Origin: Strongyloides papillosus
Lineage: Eukaryota; Nematoda; Chromadorea; Rhabditida; Strongyloididae
Direction of reading: 5' to 3'
Assembly: GCA_005656395.1 (NCBI GenBank)
Contig: SRSI01000068.1
Coordinates: forward strand, 744,001-808,000
DNA length: 64,000 nt
The first letter of the stretch is position 1. Every line of letters begins with the position of its first letter. Shown piece by piece: positions 53,397-64,000 of the stretch. The notes below the pieces were generated by a model. It worked only from the letters and a program-made list of their open reading frames with translations, was not told where the DNA came from and searched no databases. Made by a program: the position numbers and the translations under genes.

Positions 53397-54548
53397 ATGC
53401 TTATATCTTCAAATGAAAATTTGAAAGATATAAAAGTTAAGGATGAACTATCAATACACAGATTAAGGGCTACAGCTTTTGTTGCTGTGGCATTATCTAC
53501 TGTTGCTGTTATTTTTTCTATTATTTCATTGCCGTTAATTTATACATATATTCAAACATTGCAAAGTCACATAACTAATGAAGTCGATTATTGCAGGGTA
53601 AATAAAATTTTACAATACTTTATTTACTTATTTTTATAGGCACATTCTAAAGATATATGGGTAGAAGTATTCTCTATTCAAGATAGCCTCAATTCTAAAC
53701 GCCTCCACTCATCTTCACATCGTTTTAAACGTTCATGGGCTTTTGGTAAATGGATAAATGATGACACTTCACAATATCAGGAAAATAAAGCACCATCAGT
53801 AATGCCGACGGACAATTATGATATGCCAAATGATGGAGTAGAAAAAGATAATGTTAAACAAAAAAGTTCTCACGAATTTAAATGCCCATGTCAAGTAGGT
53901 CCACCGGGAGATATTGGAGAACCAGGATTAGATGGAGTACCAGGAAAAGATGGTGAACCTGGTGAACCAGGAGTTCCAGGTTCTGACGGTGAAATACTAC
54001 CATTTGAAGGCACAATAAAAGAGCCATGTATAATTTGTCCAGTAGGACCACCAGGAATACCGGGACAACCTGGTCTTAAAGGACCACCTGGACCAAAAGG
54101 AGCTGTTGGTACTACCTGGTGCTAATGGAAAACGTGGAGAACCAGGACTGCCTGGAGCACAGGGTTCACAAGGCCCACCTGGTCCACCCGGCTTACCCGG
54201 TTTAAAAGGTTTAGATGGAAAAATAATTACTGTCTTAGGACCTCCAGGCCCTCCTGGTGTTCCAGGACCTCAAGGTCCTCCAGGACCAAAAGGAATTAAA
54301 GGTCCAGTTGGAAGCCAAGGTTTGTCAGGCTCTCCTGGTAGTCCAGGAGATCCAGGAAAGCCAGGAGTTCCTGGAAAAGATGGTTTACCTGGTGAACCTG
54401 GTATCCCAGGGCCCAAAGGAGAGGATGGATCTTGTAATTGTCAAGGTATGATTAAACTTTCTACTTAATTATTATATAACATACTTAACCAATAATTTCT
54501 ACTATATTTTGTTTAATTTCAGAGCCTCGACTACCACCAGGATACTAA
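53397..54548 (+). CDS. cuticle collagen, with an internal frame break or micro-intron
   Basis: Nematode cuticle collagen. Exon 1 53397-53597; 42-nt intron; main exon from 53640; last intron 54446-54522; final exon 54523-54548. N-terminal cytosolic stub, one membrane helix ([20 protein letters not shown]), a subtilisin-like site HRFKRSW, a first Cys pair ([11 protein letters not shown]), short and long Gly-X-Y blocks separated by the non-repeat EPCIICPV, and a C-terminal [12 protein letters not shown]. Reading straight, the frame meets TAA after [11 protein letters not shown] (near 54122), while Gly-X-Y continues in another frame. Either one extra base lies near 54112, or a 37-nt GT-AG segment (54109-54145) is spliced out. 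Both options restore Gly-X-Y exactly. The triplet run has one visible interruption, [10 protein letters not shown]. Confidence 0.9.
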
Positions 54549-54818
54549 AAGAAAAATAATAAATCTTTCCGCTTAACTTTAAACCCATAAATATTATTTT
54601 ATATTTGTATTTCTTATTATAAATAATATACATGTATTAATATTGTACAATATTAGTTAAATAAATCGAAAAATACTTTATGCTTCATTTATTTTAACCG
54701 AGTTTTTACAAATTGACAAGCATGAATAAATATAAATTTGTAAATTTATGACTTTATAAATTATTTACTCATACTATTTTTTCCAAATAAATTTTTTTTA
54801 CTTCTACTATATTATAAA

Positions 54819-56062
54819 ATGATTAAAAGTGTAAGTTTTAAAACGTTTTAGTACTAATATGAAGAAAAATTTAGAAACATGATGATATTGATGATCCTTC
54901 TGAGGTATTACGGATGGTAAGGTTAACCGTAAAAGAGGCCAATCAAAGAGCACAAAAACTTCAAAACCAAACAACCCAACAATTGGTTCAACGAGTTAAA
55001 GATTTAAAATATTGGTCATCAGAAATAGATAGGGAACTATTGGATTTGGCAGAGGATAATGATGATATGCAAAGATATTTTCGTAGACTTCAAACATGCA
55101 TGGATGTAACTCAAGAAGCTTTAAAAATAAATGAACAATGTTTTGCAGTTAGAAGAAAGCGTGTTCAAGTTGACTCAGCTGATCGTGTTGATAAGGCATT
55201 AGCAAAAGAAAGAGATACCATTCATGATGGAATGAGGCAGATGAAGGAATTTAATAGTATTATTGAGAAACAAATTGAAATTAATGAAAGTGCAAAGAAT
55301 AGATTAAATAGAGATTTTACCTTAAAACAAGAGGCCATAACATTGGATCATCGTTCTGCTGCTCTAGGGACACAACCAAAATACCAAAAAAGAACGATTG
55401 ACGGTAATTTTGAAATTCGAGATGGCGTTCCATTACAAAGAATGTCTGAATATGGAGAATGGGTTGAAAATACCTCTGCTAATTTAAATCAATCCGCCAA
55501 AGCTCGGGCAAGATCGAGAAAGATTGTACAAAAAATGGTTCAATCAATTAAAGAGGTGGCTCAAAGTTTACGTCAAGAAGCTACGGTAGTTGAAGGGACA
55601 TTAAAAGATTCTATTCGAGTATGGAGTGAATGGCGTGATATGTTACAAGGTCAGGTAGCAGAAAAAGACAAAGAAATAAAAATAGCAGATTCTGCGATAA
55701 ATGAAATTCAATTATCACTTAAACTAAAAGGCTCACCATTACAACTGGCATTAACACGCCAAAATCAAAGAGGTTTAAGACCTGGGATAGAGTTATGTAA
55801 TGACAAAGCACAACATGCTCTTCAAATAGAATTAAACAATTTAAAGGCGTCAATGTTGTCACTTGAGCATCAACTTGATAAAGCTAAAGATAGTCGAAGA
55901 AAGATGGATAATGATAGGTATCGTTTACAAAGGAAATTTGAAATATGTCAACAAAATGTTATTGTTGATAATGAAGTTCTAAGAAATATTCGTAGCTTGT
56001 ATCCCCAAGAAATACAACTATCAGGTTTTTTGGTTAATGATACGTTAAAACATTCAAAATGA
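54819..56062 (+). CDS. tektin
   Basis: Tektin-family coiled-coil protein, in other animals a filament protein of axonemal microtubule doublets and centrioles. A 12-nt first exon (54819-54830, MIKS) joins in phase to 54875-56062 across a 44-nt intron, giving 399 aa, the standard tektin length. Matches: an early coiled coil (KDLKYWSSEIDRELLDLAED), RDFTLKQEAITLDHRSAALG, corresponding to the L-x-x-D-x-x-x-K-x-x-A motif, and SPLQLALTRQNQRGLRPGIE with ELCNDKAQHAL, the hallmark tektin segment (normally LAQTRLExRTxRPNVELC). That hallmark is altered: RGLRPGIELC replaces RTxRPNVELC. Composition is Gln/Glu/Arg/Lys-rich coiled coil throughout. Nematodes lack motile cilia apart from reduced sensory axonemes, so the role is unclear. 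Confidence 0.85.
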
Positions 56063-59000
56063 AATTGATGACTGTAAAATGAAAATAATTTTTTTTAAAA
56101 ATACATTCAAATTTTACATAAGTTTTGTAATGCTTTTCGAATTATAAATTTTTTCCTTTATCATTATTATAAAATGTTTATACTTTAATGTATTTTTAAA
56201 TTTCGAAAAAAAGAGATTGTAATGATAAGATATATTATACTTGTTTTTGACCAATTTTATTACTAATTCAAGTATTGGAAAATTTTTAAGCATGAAAATA
56301 TGCAAATAATAATCTTTGAGTTTCTCTAACATTTTGCGATATGAAAATTGATAAATATTAATGTAATTTAATAACTTTTAATATTTGCAACTATCTTATA
56401 CATAAAAAATTAATATCGATTATAATATATTATTTATACTATAAAAGAATTGCGATAAGTAAGGATAAAAATAGTAACAATAATTTAAATATACATCGTT
56501 TTTGGAATATATTATTATAACAATGTTAAAAACTAAACTTCAAGTTTTAAATATTTACTATTATTCAGTAGGAAAATGTTAAATGTTGACTCAAAAACTG
56601 ATGAAAAGAGAAAGAAATCGGATATGAAACTTTATGAAATTAGAAGTTTTTTTATGAGTTAATGAAATGTAGTAAAGAAACTAATTTTCCACTCAAAGTT
56701 TATAAGATTGTTCTAAGGAAAAAACAATAATAAAAATCAGTTAGACATTAAAAATGTCAAAAATAACTTTGATGTACAAATGCCAAAATAATTGAGTTAT
56801 CAGGAACTGTTAATCCATATAAATATGATGCATCTTAATTATTTTTTTAGCATATCCCTTAAATATAAATTTCAAAACAATTTTTTATGCTTCCTAACGC
56901 ATTAAATTTCTCATACCAGTAAAAACTTCTGTTCTAATAGATTTTTCTAGAATTACAAGTTTATTAAAATGCTAAATAAAATTAGATTGCTTGAAGAATA
57001 AATATTTTTTAACATTCGAAGATTAATTTAAATTCTAGTTCTAGTCAATCATTATTCTTTTTAAGTTAATTTTATACTATATGCAAAAAAAATTTTTTAA
57101 TTATTACTTCTGGTTGTTAAAAATTTCTGCTATCTTAAGTATTACGCTTAAGTCTACTTTAAGTAATGAGATTCAAAAATGATTATCACTTAAGATTATT
57201 GTTAATAAAATAATGTTATATTAGTCAATTGTTTGTATATGTATTTAACAACAAAAATTTTGTTAAGGTACAAAAAAGTTGTTTTCGTTATTTTAAAAAA
57301 TATTTTAGATATTCTTTTTAATAAATGATAACAATCATAATCAAGTGTTTTTGATAATTTTAATGTTTTACACTAAAGTGCTCGGTATCATCGTAGACCT
57401 GTTTTTGATTTTTTATCAGAAAATTCAATTAAATATTGTTAGATTTCTTTTGAAACTAAAATCTGTCACATTAATTCCCTGAAATAATCCATCAGTTATA
57501 TTAATTTTCAAGTAAACATTATTAACCTTTTAATATATAAATTTTTTATACTTTTGATTATAACTATAAAAAATCTGACGTGTGTTAATTAGTAAATTTT
57601 TGATATTAAATGATTTTTTCTAATATAAATGTTGTAATGTTTTAATTAAAGTACAAAAATTAAATTTCCATGATAATTATTGATGAGCTAGAAAACTTCA
57701 TGGTAAATAAAGATTTAATTTTTGGATAGTAAAGAAATTTATTATTTCTCATAAAATTCATTTTATAAAGAATTAAATAAGAGCACTAATTGAGAGCAAA
57801 ATCTTTTTAGATTAAGATTTCACATCAATGTTCCATTAACAAAATTTCAGGTGAATTTTCTAATTGTGCTGTCATAAATCTTAACAAAAAAATCAAAACT
57901 TTTCAACAAATCATTTATTAAAAGATATAAATCTAAATAAAATGAAAGAAACAATTTTTTATTATAAAACAAAAAAAGTCATTCTTGTTTTTGGAAATTC
58001 TTTTAAATAACAACCATTTATAATATTCGGTTAATGTCAAATTTTAATAAAACTTATTTACTTACTATAATTCGAAACACATACACACATAGTAGATTTT
58101 TTCACTAATTACATATTATGTTAAGTGTGTTATAAATGTTAAATCTATATATATTAATTGAAATATTGAAAGTAAACTATAAATAATCATTTAAATGATC
58201 AAGAGTTTTTATTTTCTGATGTCAGCTTGACAGGTAAATTAAGAATTGAAATTTTTTTAATTAATCTATATACAGTTATTCTATAAAATTGTAGCATTGT
58301 AAAACTTATACTGGTTAAGAATAAATATTTCCAATAACAAAAGGCTTATTTTCATCTTTGCTCATTTTTTGAACTTAAGAAATTAAAGAATATATTTGAC
58401 AGTAGGATTTTTGATAATAAATAAGAAAAAAATAATCATTATTTACAATAATACATTTTCACTGGTTTGTTGCTAAATTTATTTGTCATATAAATTTTAG
58501 AACGTCAATATAATAATCCTCGATTAAAGAATTGTCTTTGTTCTTTATATCAAAATAAATGAACCATAACTGTTGGTATATAAATTTTAAAAAGTAATAT
58601 CACATTGTCATAAATTTTTGCTATCATCGTAAAGAATACACAAATTAAATCTTTAATTAATCTTGTTAATAATTTATAGGTACACAAAAATTTTACTTTA
58701 CATTTTGTAATGTGCATTTTATAAACTGAAATCATGCCTATATTTTCTCAGAATATCAAATTTCATACCTTAATACTTTATTTTATCGCTAAAATAAATA
58801 TAACATGTTTATGTTTATATAAATATTAATATAATTTTATATATTATTGATATAATTTGAAAATAGATATCAAATTTGGTATGTATTTTTGACTTTTTAA
58901 TTGGGAAACATTATTATAATAAAATATTACCTCTAATTATTTTAACCTTTATACTAAAAATCTTTTCAACAACATTTAAAAATTATTGTACTATGTCTGA

Positions 59001-59339
59001 CAGTAACTTACATTGTTTTTTTCTAAACCATTACATTATTCTTGAGACGTTTCACGACATAAATAAGCTGTTATACACTTTTTACAGTGTTCTCACTTTA
59101 GATACTCTTAAAAGTGAAGTCACTTAATAGAGGTAATTGAGAAATTTTATGTATACAATAACTTGTAATTAGTCCAAGAGGTATAAGTGATTTTTTAAGG
59201 TTAATGTTTAGGTAACAATAGACATCAACTTTTAAATATCATACACAATAAATATTAGAGTAAAAATTGTTACAAATATATTTACTATTATATTTTAATT
59301 AACTGCAAATACATTTTCTATAATATATAATTATCTGTT
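56063..59339. other. gene-free AT-rich stretch
   Basis: About 3.3 kb with no convincing exon. Upstream exons of the Crumbs-like gene (signal peptide, further extracellular modules) may be hidden here. The frame at 58876-59127 contains a hydrophobic run and two Cys residues but has no supporting splice pattern. Confidence 0.4.
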
Positions 59340-61101
59340 ATGATAGTTGACTGTGGATCTGAACCAGATATTTTTCCTAGCAATTTAGTTCGTTGTGGTG
59401 AAATTCCATTATGCAAATACACACATTGTTATAAAAATTACTCATGTCTTTTAGGTGAGTCCATAACCACAACTATCTTTAATCATAATATGACTGATTT
59501 CTATTCAAAACATTTCTTATCTATGAATTGTTGCATACATTCTAATATAATGATACACCTTCTATCATTTTTAATCTTTCAATTCTTGTTACAAATAATA
59601 TGTTTTATGCTAATACTTCTATAAATTTATTTTCATTTTATCATTTAACATTTTTTATAACTATTATATTATAAAATAATAATTTATATGTAACATTTTT
59701 AAAATCTACCTATTAATGTATCAAATTTGTATAAAATTAATTCCTTTATTATTAACAAGTCATTCTACATATTTTTACCTAACTGACATATTAAGTATAT
59801 AATTGATTTACCATATCGTTATTCATTACAAATAAAATATAAACAAGCATAATTTTTATAAATAATAAAACAAAATAAAAGACCGAAAAGATTACCCATT
59901 CCAATTGTGTGCGAATTTAAATTCATTTTTTTAATTCTCTAACAATTTATTTCAATAACATTTACTATAAAAAACAATCTTTGTTAATATCATGTTGCTG
60001 AAATATAATACATAAAGATTATTGTACAATTTTTAACATACTTAAGATACTTTTTAATTTTATTTATTCATTTTTTAATTTAATAAAGTAATTCACTTTA
60101 GAATGTATTTTATAAGTAATTTTTAATAGACAAGAACTTGCTTTGAATCTGATTAGTAAAAAAAATCATTTTTTATTTAAAAACAACTTAACCGCATGCA
60201 CAAGTATTTTTGTTCACTGCTTATTGATCACGATATGCTTATATTGAAGAATTAACAAAAATTTTATGTTCTTCGATGTATTCGTATTTTTTATAATAAC
60301 TATTTTACTTTAAAAGTTTACTTAACTCTAATTAATAATAATTTATTAATATCTCTTTTTTTTCCCTGAATTTCTAATCATTTAATAATATTTTATTTTT
60401 AGCGGATTCATCATCATACGTATATTACGGTTGCCAAACAGCAACTGATAAAAAGCCTTATTATTGTATTTGCCAAAATACACTAAATAATATAAAATTT
60501 CACAAATTTCTAGAAAATCCATTAGATTTCATAGAACAGGTTAATGCCAAAAATACAGGGTTTATCAAAACAGTAATTCCATCTATAAATATGTCATCAA
60601 ATGAAATACTACAAAATCATACAAATATTATAAACAATGAAATGGAACTACTCAATAGTACAACAGATAATGTCAATGAAGCACTTCAATCTTCTGAAAC
60701 TACAACAATAGCAAGTATTAATAATCTTCTTGAATCGACAACAATAAATAATATAAAATTGTTTATTGATGAAAATTTATTGCATAATAATAAAAGCGAA
60801 CTCTCTGAAACTACATTATCTACTACAACTTCTCATATGGATGGTAATGGGAAGCTCTCCGGAGGTGCTATTGCAGGAATTGTTATAGCAGTACTTGTAA
60901 GTTTTATTAATAATTATTATTAATAAATCTTATAATATTTAGGCATTACTTTTTATTATTGTAATTTTATTATATTTTGGACATCGGTATTTATCACAGA
61001 AAAGAAAAACACATGGAGAATATAGACCACAGATGGAAGAAAATATTCATGCTAAAGATTTGCCATACTTACCACCTCCTAATGCAGAAGGATTAATATA
61101 A
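59340..61101 (+). CDS. Crumbs-like type I membrane protein (5' end uncertain)
   Basis: Exons 59340-59454, 60403-60896 and 60943-61101; introns 948 and 46 nt; 255 aa as listed. The first exon is Cys-rich (VDCGSEPDIFPSNLVRCGEI; CKYTHCYKNYSCLL) and continues in exon 2 (YVYYGCQTATDKKPYYCICQ), an EGF-like arrangement. Then comes a Ser/Thr/Asn-rich stalk, a membrane helix (AGIVIAVLALLFIIVILLYF), and a short tail RKTHGEYRPQMEE...LPPPNAEGLI. The tail is the Crumbs pattern: juxtamembrane R-x-x-x-G-x-Y-x-P FERM-binding motif and a C-terminal PDZ ligand, EGLI instead of ERLI, preceded by PPP. C. elegans relatives are EAT-20 and CRB-1. No signal peptide is seen at 59340, and a gttatgatag acceptor overlaps that ATG, so upstream exons are likely. 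Confidence 0.82.
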
Positions 61102-62813
61102 ATATTTTTGGTTACCAATATAATTTTTTTTACTTTATTATTATATTTAATGTAAAATAAAATGTATAAAAAAATTGTAATAGATAATATTTATGACTCG
61201 AATATTCTATTATATTTGGGATCAATTAATAATACATTATTAATTTATTTAAAATGTTCAATAATTCTGCTTTTCTTTGATTCACCTTCAAGGTCATTAC
61301 TCTCTATAATATTATCTTTAAATGTTGCCATTTTAATGATACTATATACCATTAAAATAGTATATTGGTATTAAGGACAATTTAACAAAAAAGACACAAA
61401 ATGACAATTGAAATGTCCTATAAGTTTTAAATAATCACTAAAACAGTTCTACTACATATACATGAAAACTTATAAGTAAACATTTAAAATATATTTATTT
61501 TATCAAATTATGATGAAAAATAATGTGATTAATTAAATATTATTTACGCTATTTTTAATTCTAACATAAATAGTTTAGAACATTTTAACTAAATATTTAT
61601 GACATTTTGGAGAGATCAAGTGAGTTATATAGATTGCATTATAATTATACATATATAACAAGAGATTTTCCTTAAAGATTATTTAATCAAATCATTTTTT
61701 ATTTGATATATTGTTGCTATTTTCAATATAATCTAGTATTTGAATACATATTTTTTAACATATTTAATTAAACTATACTGTATATTTTCTCTTAACAATA
61801 ACATTATTTTTTGAAAAATATTTTTTTTACATTTCTTTTGTTGATAGGACAAAATAAACGTTAATAACTTCCAATTTTAGTGTCACACTTTAACATTTTA
61901 TCAAAATTTTCCATTATAAAAAGACTGTATGAAAATAAATTGCCTGTATTTTAAATATATCTTTTATTTTCTATGTATTTATAAATAATTTTCAAATTAC
62001 ATAATTTGAAGATTATAATCTTATAACATGAAGTTTATAATCACTAAATCTTTTATACAATAAATAGACTTTAAAATTACGTAATCTATTCAAAACAACA
62101 AAAAAAACATTGAATTGTCAGTTAAAATTATCTGATATCCTTTATCTTAAAAGGTATTCGGCACATAGGTTTGATACGAGAAAAAGTGTTAATATATTCT
62201 TTTACTAAAACTATATTTTACCTCGTTCTAATATTTGATACTATTATAAAATATAATCTATTTTTATCGTACATCTACAATTTTTCTATAATGTATGTAC
62301 TTCACACTTTAATTTCTATACATTAACACGAAATATATTGTAATTTAAATTTTATACAAAACTAAAAATCACACACTATATTAATTAAAAAATAAATAAT
62401 AATTTTGATTTATATATAAAATAATATATTATAAAATTTATATTAAATGAAGGTTATGTTTATGATAAAACCTTATATTTTTACACAATTTTATTGGAAA
62501 TGATAAACAATTTATTGTATTATCTACTTTACAAAAGTCTATTTTTCTTTTTATGATTTCGAAATATATAAATTGACGAAAAATTTTTTGGTACCTCTGT
62601 ACTATCAAAGGAATATTTTAAATACATTTTTAATGATTTAAAAATCTATTTAATATTAAATTTAATGGGATTCTTACTCGCTATCAACAGCACGTTTTAT
62701 TTATAACCTTAAATAAAACTTTATCAAATCATGTATGACAAATTTTATGCTAAATAATTAAATGTATTATAGATTCATATAAAAAAGATTTATGTTATTT
62801 TTTGTATGCAAAA
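61102..62813. other. gene-free AT-rich stretch
   Basis: Intergenic. A frame at 61162-61374 is hydrophobic and near the 3' end of the Crumbs-like gene, probably 3' UTR or chance. Nothing else recognised. Confidence 0.5.
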
Positions 62814-63667
62814 ATGATGTATTTTTTTAATATTTTTATAATATTATCCTTTTTGGAATTTCTTATTATGGGACAAAGATGGACAGAAGAAGATGAGGCA
62901 CGAAGAATACAGATGGTAAATTACTCTTTTATTAAAAAAATTGTAAATATCATTTATAGATAAAAGACCAAGAAAAACAGATGTACGAAAAAGAAATGAG
63001 TGGATATCAAAGAAATAGTTATTCATTAACAGATAAAACTTCACAAAAAACAAATTACGAAGATCCATATAATAATTATGAGTCATTAAAACCAAAAGTA
63101 TCTTATAATACATCTCCAATAAAATACAATCCAAAACCATCAAACAATAATTGGTGTTACAGTTGTGCATCACCATACTCTAAAATAACACCAAACATGA
63201 GGCACGCAGTAAAAAATTTCTTAAGAATACGAAGAACATCCTATCCATTTGATGCAATACATGATAAATGTACCAAACCTGATGATCTTGGGGTTTTTAA
63301 GAAACAAGAATGTATTAGTTCATATTGTCAGACGATAGTTTTGACTGATCATGATACTGGTAATGTTTTTACCATAAGAGGTTGTGCTGAAAATTTTGGT
63401 GCTATAGATCCTAAAGTTTTAGAGAAAAGAGAGGACAATACATGCACAAAATTACATGATAGTTTAGAAATGTATGAATGTATCTGTAGAAATCGGAAAT
63501 ATTGTTATGCTGGAAGTGAAAGAAATATTCCTGATAGTAGTTATAGTAAAGTAATAGTGGCACAAAAATCAACTCAACTTTTAGAGGAAAATAACGCTAT
63601 CAAGTACACTAATAATCAATGGAATTTGCTTCTTTTTATTGGATTCCTCATTTATATGATTTTCTAG
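62814..63667 (+). CDS. Ly6-type GPI-anchored protein (ODR-2/HOT-like)
   Basis: Exons 62814-62915 and 62960-63667 (44-nt intron, phase 0), 269 aa. The start at 62814 is chosen because it gives a signal peptide (MMYFFNIFIILSFLEFLIMG), which a start at the later ATG (62868) would lose. A polar linker of about 75 aa follows, then a Cys-rich domain from NNWCYSCASPYSKITPNM through DKCTKPDDLG, ECISSYCQTIVLTDHDTGN, RGCAENFG and ECICRNRKYCYAGSE. The cysteine pattern suits a Ly6/uPAR three-finger fold. The C-terminus ends in a hydrophobic run (WNLLLFIGFLIYMIF) typical of a GPI-attachment signal. The ODR-2/HOT assignment is inference from layout; the long linker before the domain is unusual. Converges on the next gene with a 110-bp gap. 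Confidence 0.75.
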
Positions 63668-63777
63668 ACAATTATATTTCTACACTTTAATTTCAACATC
63701 AAAACAATTTTAAACATTTATACCATAATAATATATATAGATTGTCATAAAAAAAATATTTGTATTTAATAAAAAAA

Positions 63778-64000
63778 TTAATTAGGTTGTAAATGTATTT
63801 GAAATTTTGCTGCTGGCAGTACCTCTGTTGATGCAGTTACAACTGTTTTAACGTTTAGGGAATGTAAAGCACCTCTTATTATACCTGATGGAAGTGCTAA
63901 ATAATTGCCACTTTTAGATACAAATTGTTTTCCATGTGAGAAGTTCATTAGTAATGAAAATTTATTATCAAAAATAACGAAAATCCCCTGATTATTTGTT
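63778..64000 (-). CDS. 3' end of an unidentified gene (runs off the window)
   Basis: An open minus-strand frame enters at the window edge and ends at a TAA at 63778-63780, giving about 73 residues: IFVIFDNKFSLLMNFSHGK, SGNYLALPSGIIRGALHSLN, then VLPAAKFQIHLQPN. The alternating hydrophobic pattern suggests beta strands. Composition and periodicity look coding, but no family is recognised from this fragment. The rest lies beyond position 64000. Confidence 0.65.
   Translation of the reverse strand, partial: TNNQGIFVIFDNKFSLLMNFSHGKQFVSKSGNYLALPSGIIRGALHSLNVKTVVTASTEVLPAAKFQIHLQPN

Noticed and set aside
58876..59127. Frame with a hydrophobic run as a possible signal-peptide exon of the Crumbs-like gene
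   Set aside because: No donor/acceptor pair joins it in frame to the exon at 59340, and the hydrophobic run is not near a clean start followed by a cleavage-like site.

Overview
This is an AT-rich eukaryotic window (roughly three quarters A+T) that reads as nematode nuclear DNA. The evidence is very short introns (about 34 to 55 nt, canonical GT-AG), a cuticle collagen with an N-terminal membrane anchor and furin-like site, two two-pore potassium channels, nematode-type fatty-acid-binding proteins, orthologues of SPE-39 and SOC-1, and tight same-strand gene clusters with gaps of about 120 to 170 bp that resemble trans-spliced operons. Low GC plus few, tiny introns suggests a clade IV nematode of the Strongyloides/Parastrongyloides type; this is inference, and species cannot be read from the sequence alone.

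Layout. 1-4475: long gene-free stretch, then pyruvate kinase. 5205-7965: a composite repeat island: a 5' minisatellite, a GC-rich tandem array of exon-like units with intact splice sites on the minus strand, a unique spacer, and a second minisatellite that looks like a diverged inverted partner of the first. 8538-22445: a small orphan gene, gluconokinase, a double-Tudor protein (EKL-1/ERI-5-like), a K2P channel with altered selectivity filters (minus), and a ZIP transporter lacking most metal ligands. 22550-35000: dense housekeeping block: SPE-39, a small orphan, ALKBH1, a small membrane protein, BolA, then a plus-strand RNA-processing cluster RNase Z / Trm10 / LSM5, a Skp1-related protein, ZCCHC4 and AP-2 sigma. 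35408-38199: ribosomal protein uL13 / ELP6 / cytosolic FABP / secreted FABP, a second operon-like cluster. 39160-44942: candidate neuropeptide precursor, an orphan, a PALS1-type MAGUK and an orphan PDZ exon pair. 47860-56062: SOC-1/GAB adaptor (frameshifted), TASK-type K2P channel, collagen (frameshifted), tektin. 59340-64000: a Crumbs-like membrane protein, a Ly6-type GPI-anchored protein, and the 3' end of an unidentified gene.

How genes connect: the Crumbs-like tail ending in EGLI is the kind of ligand bound by the PALS1 PDZ domain encoded about 16 kb away. RNase Z (tRNA 3' end), Trm10 (tRNA G9 methylation) and LSM5 (U6/mRNA decay ring) form an RNA-maturation cluster, with ELP6 (tRNA wobble modification), ALKBH1 (tRNA/DNA demethylation) and ZCCHC4 (rRNA m6A) close by.

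Exon coordinates were inferred by hand from splice consensus and reading-frame continuity, and may be off by a base or two. No database search was run.
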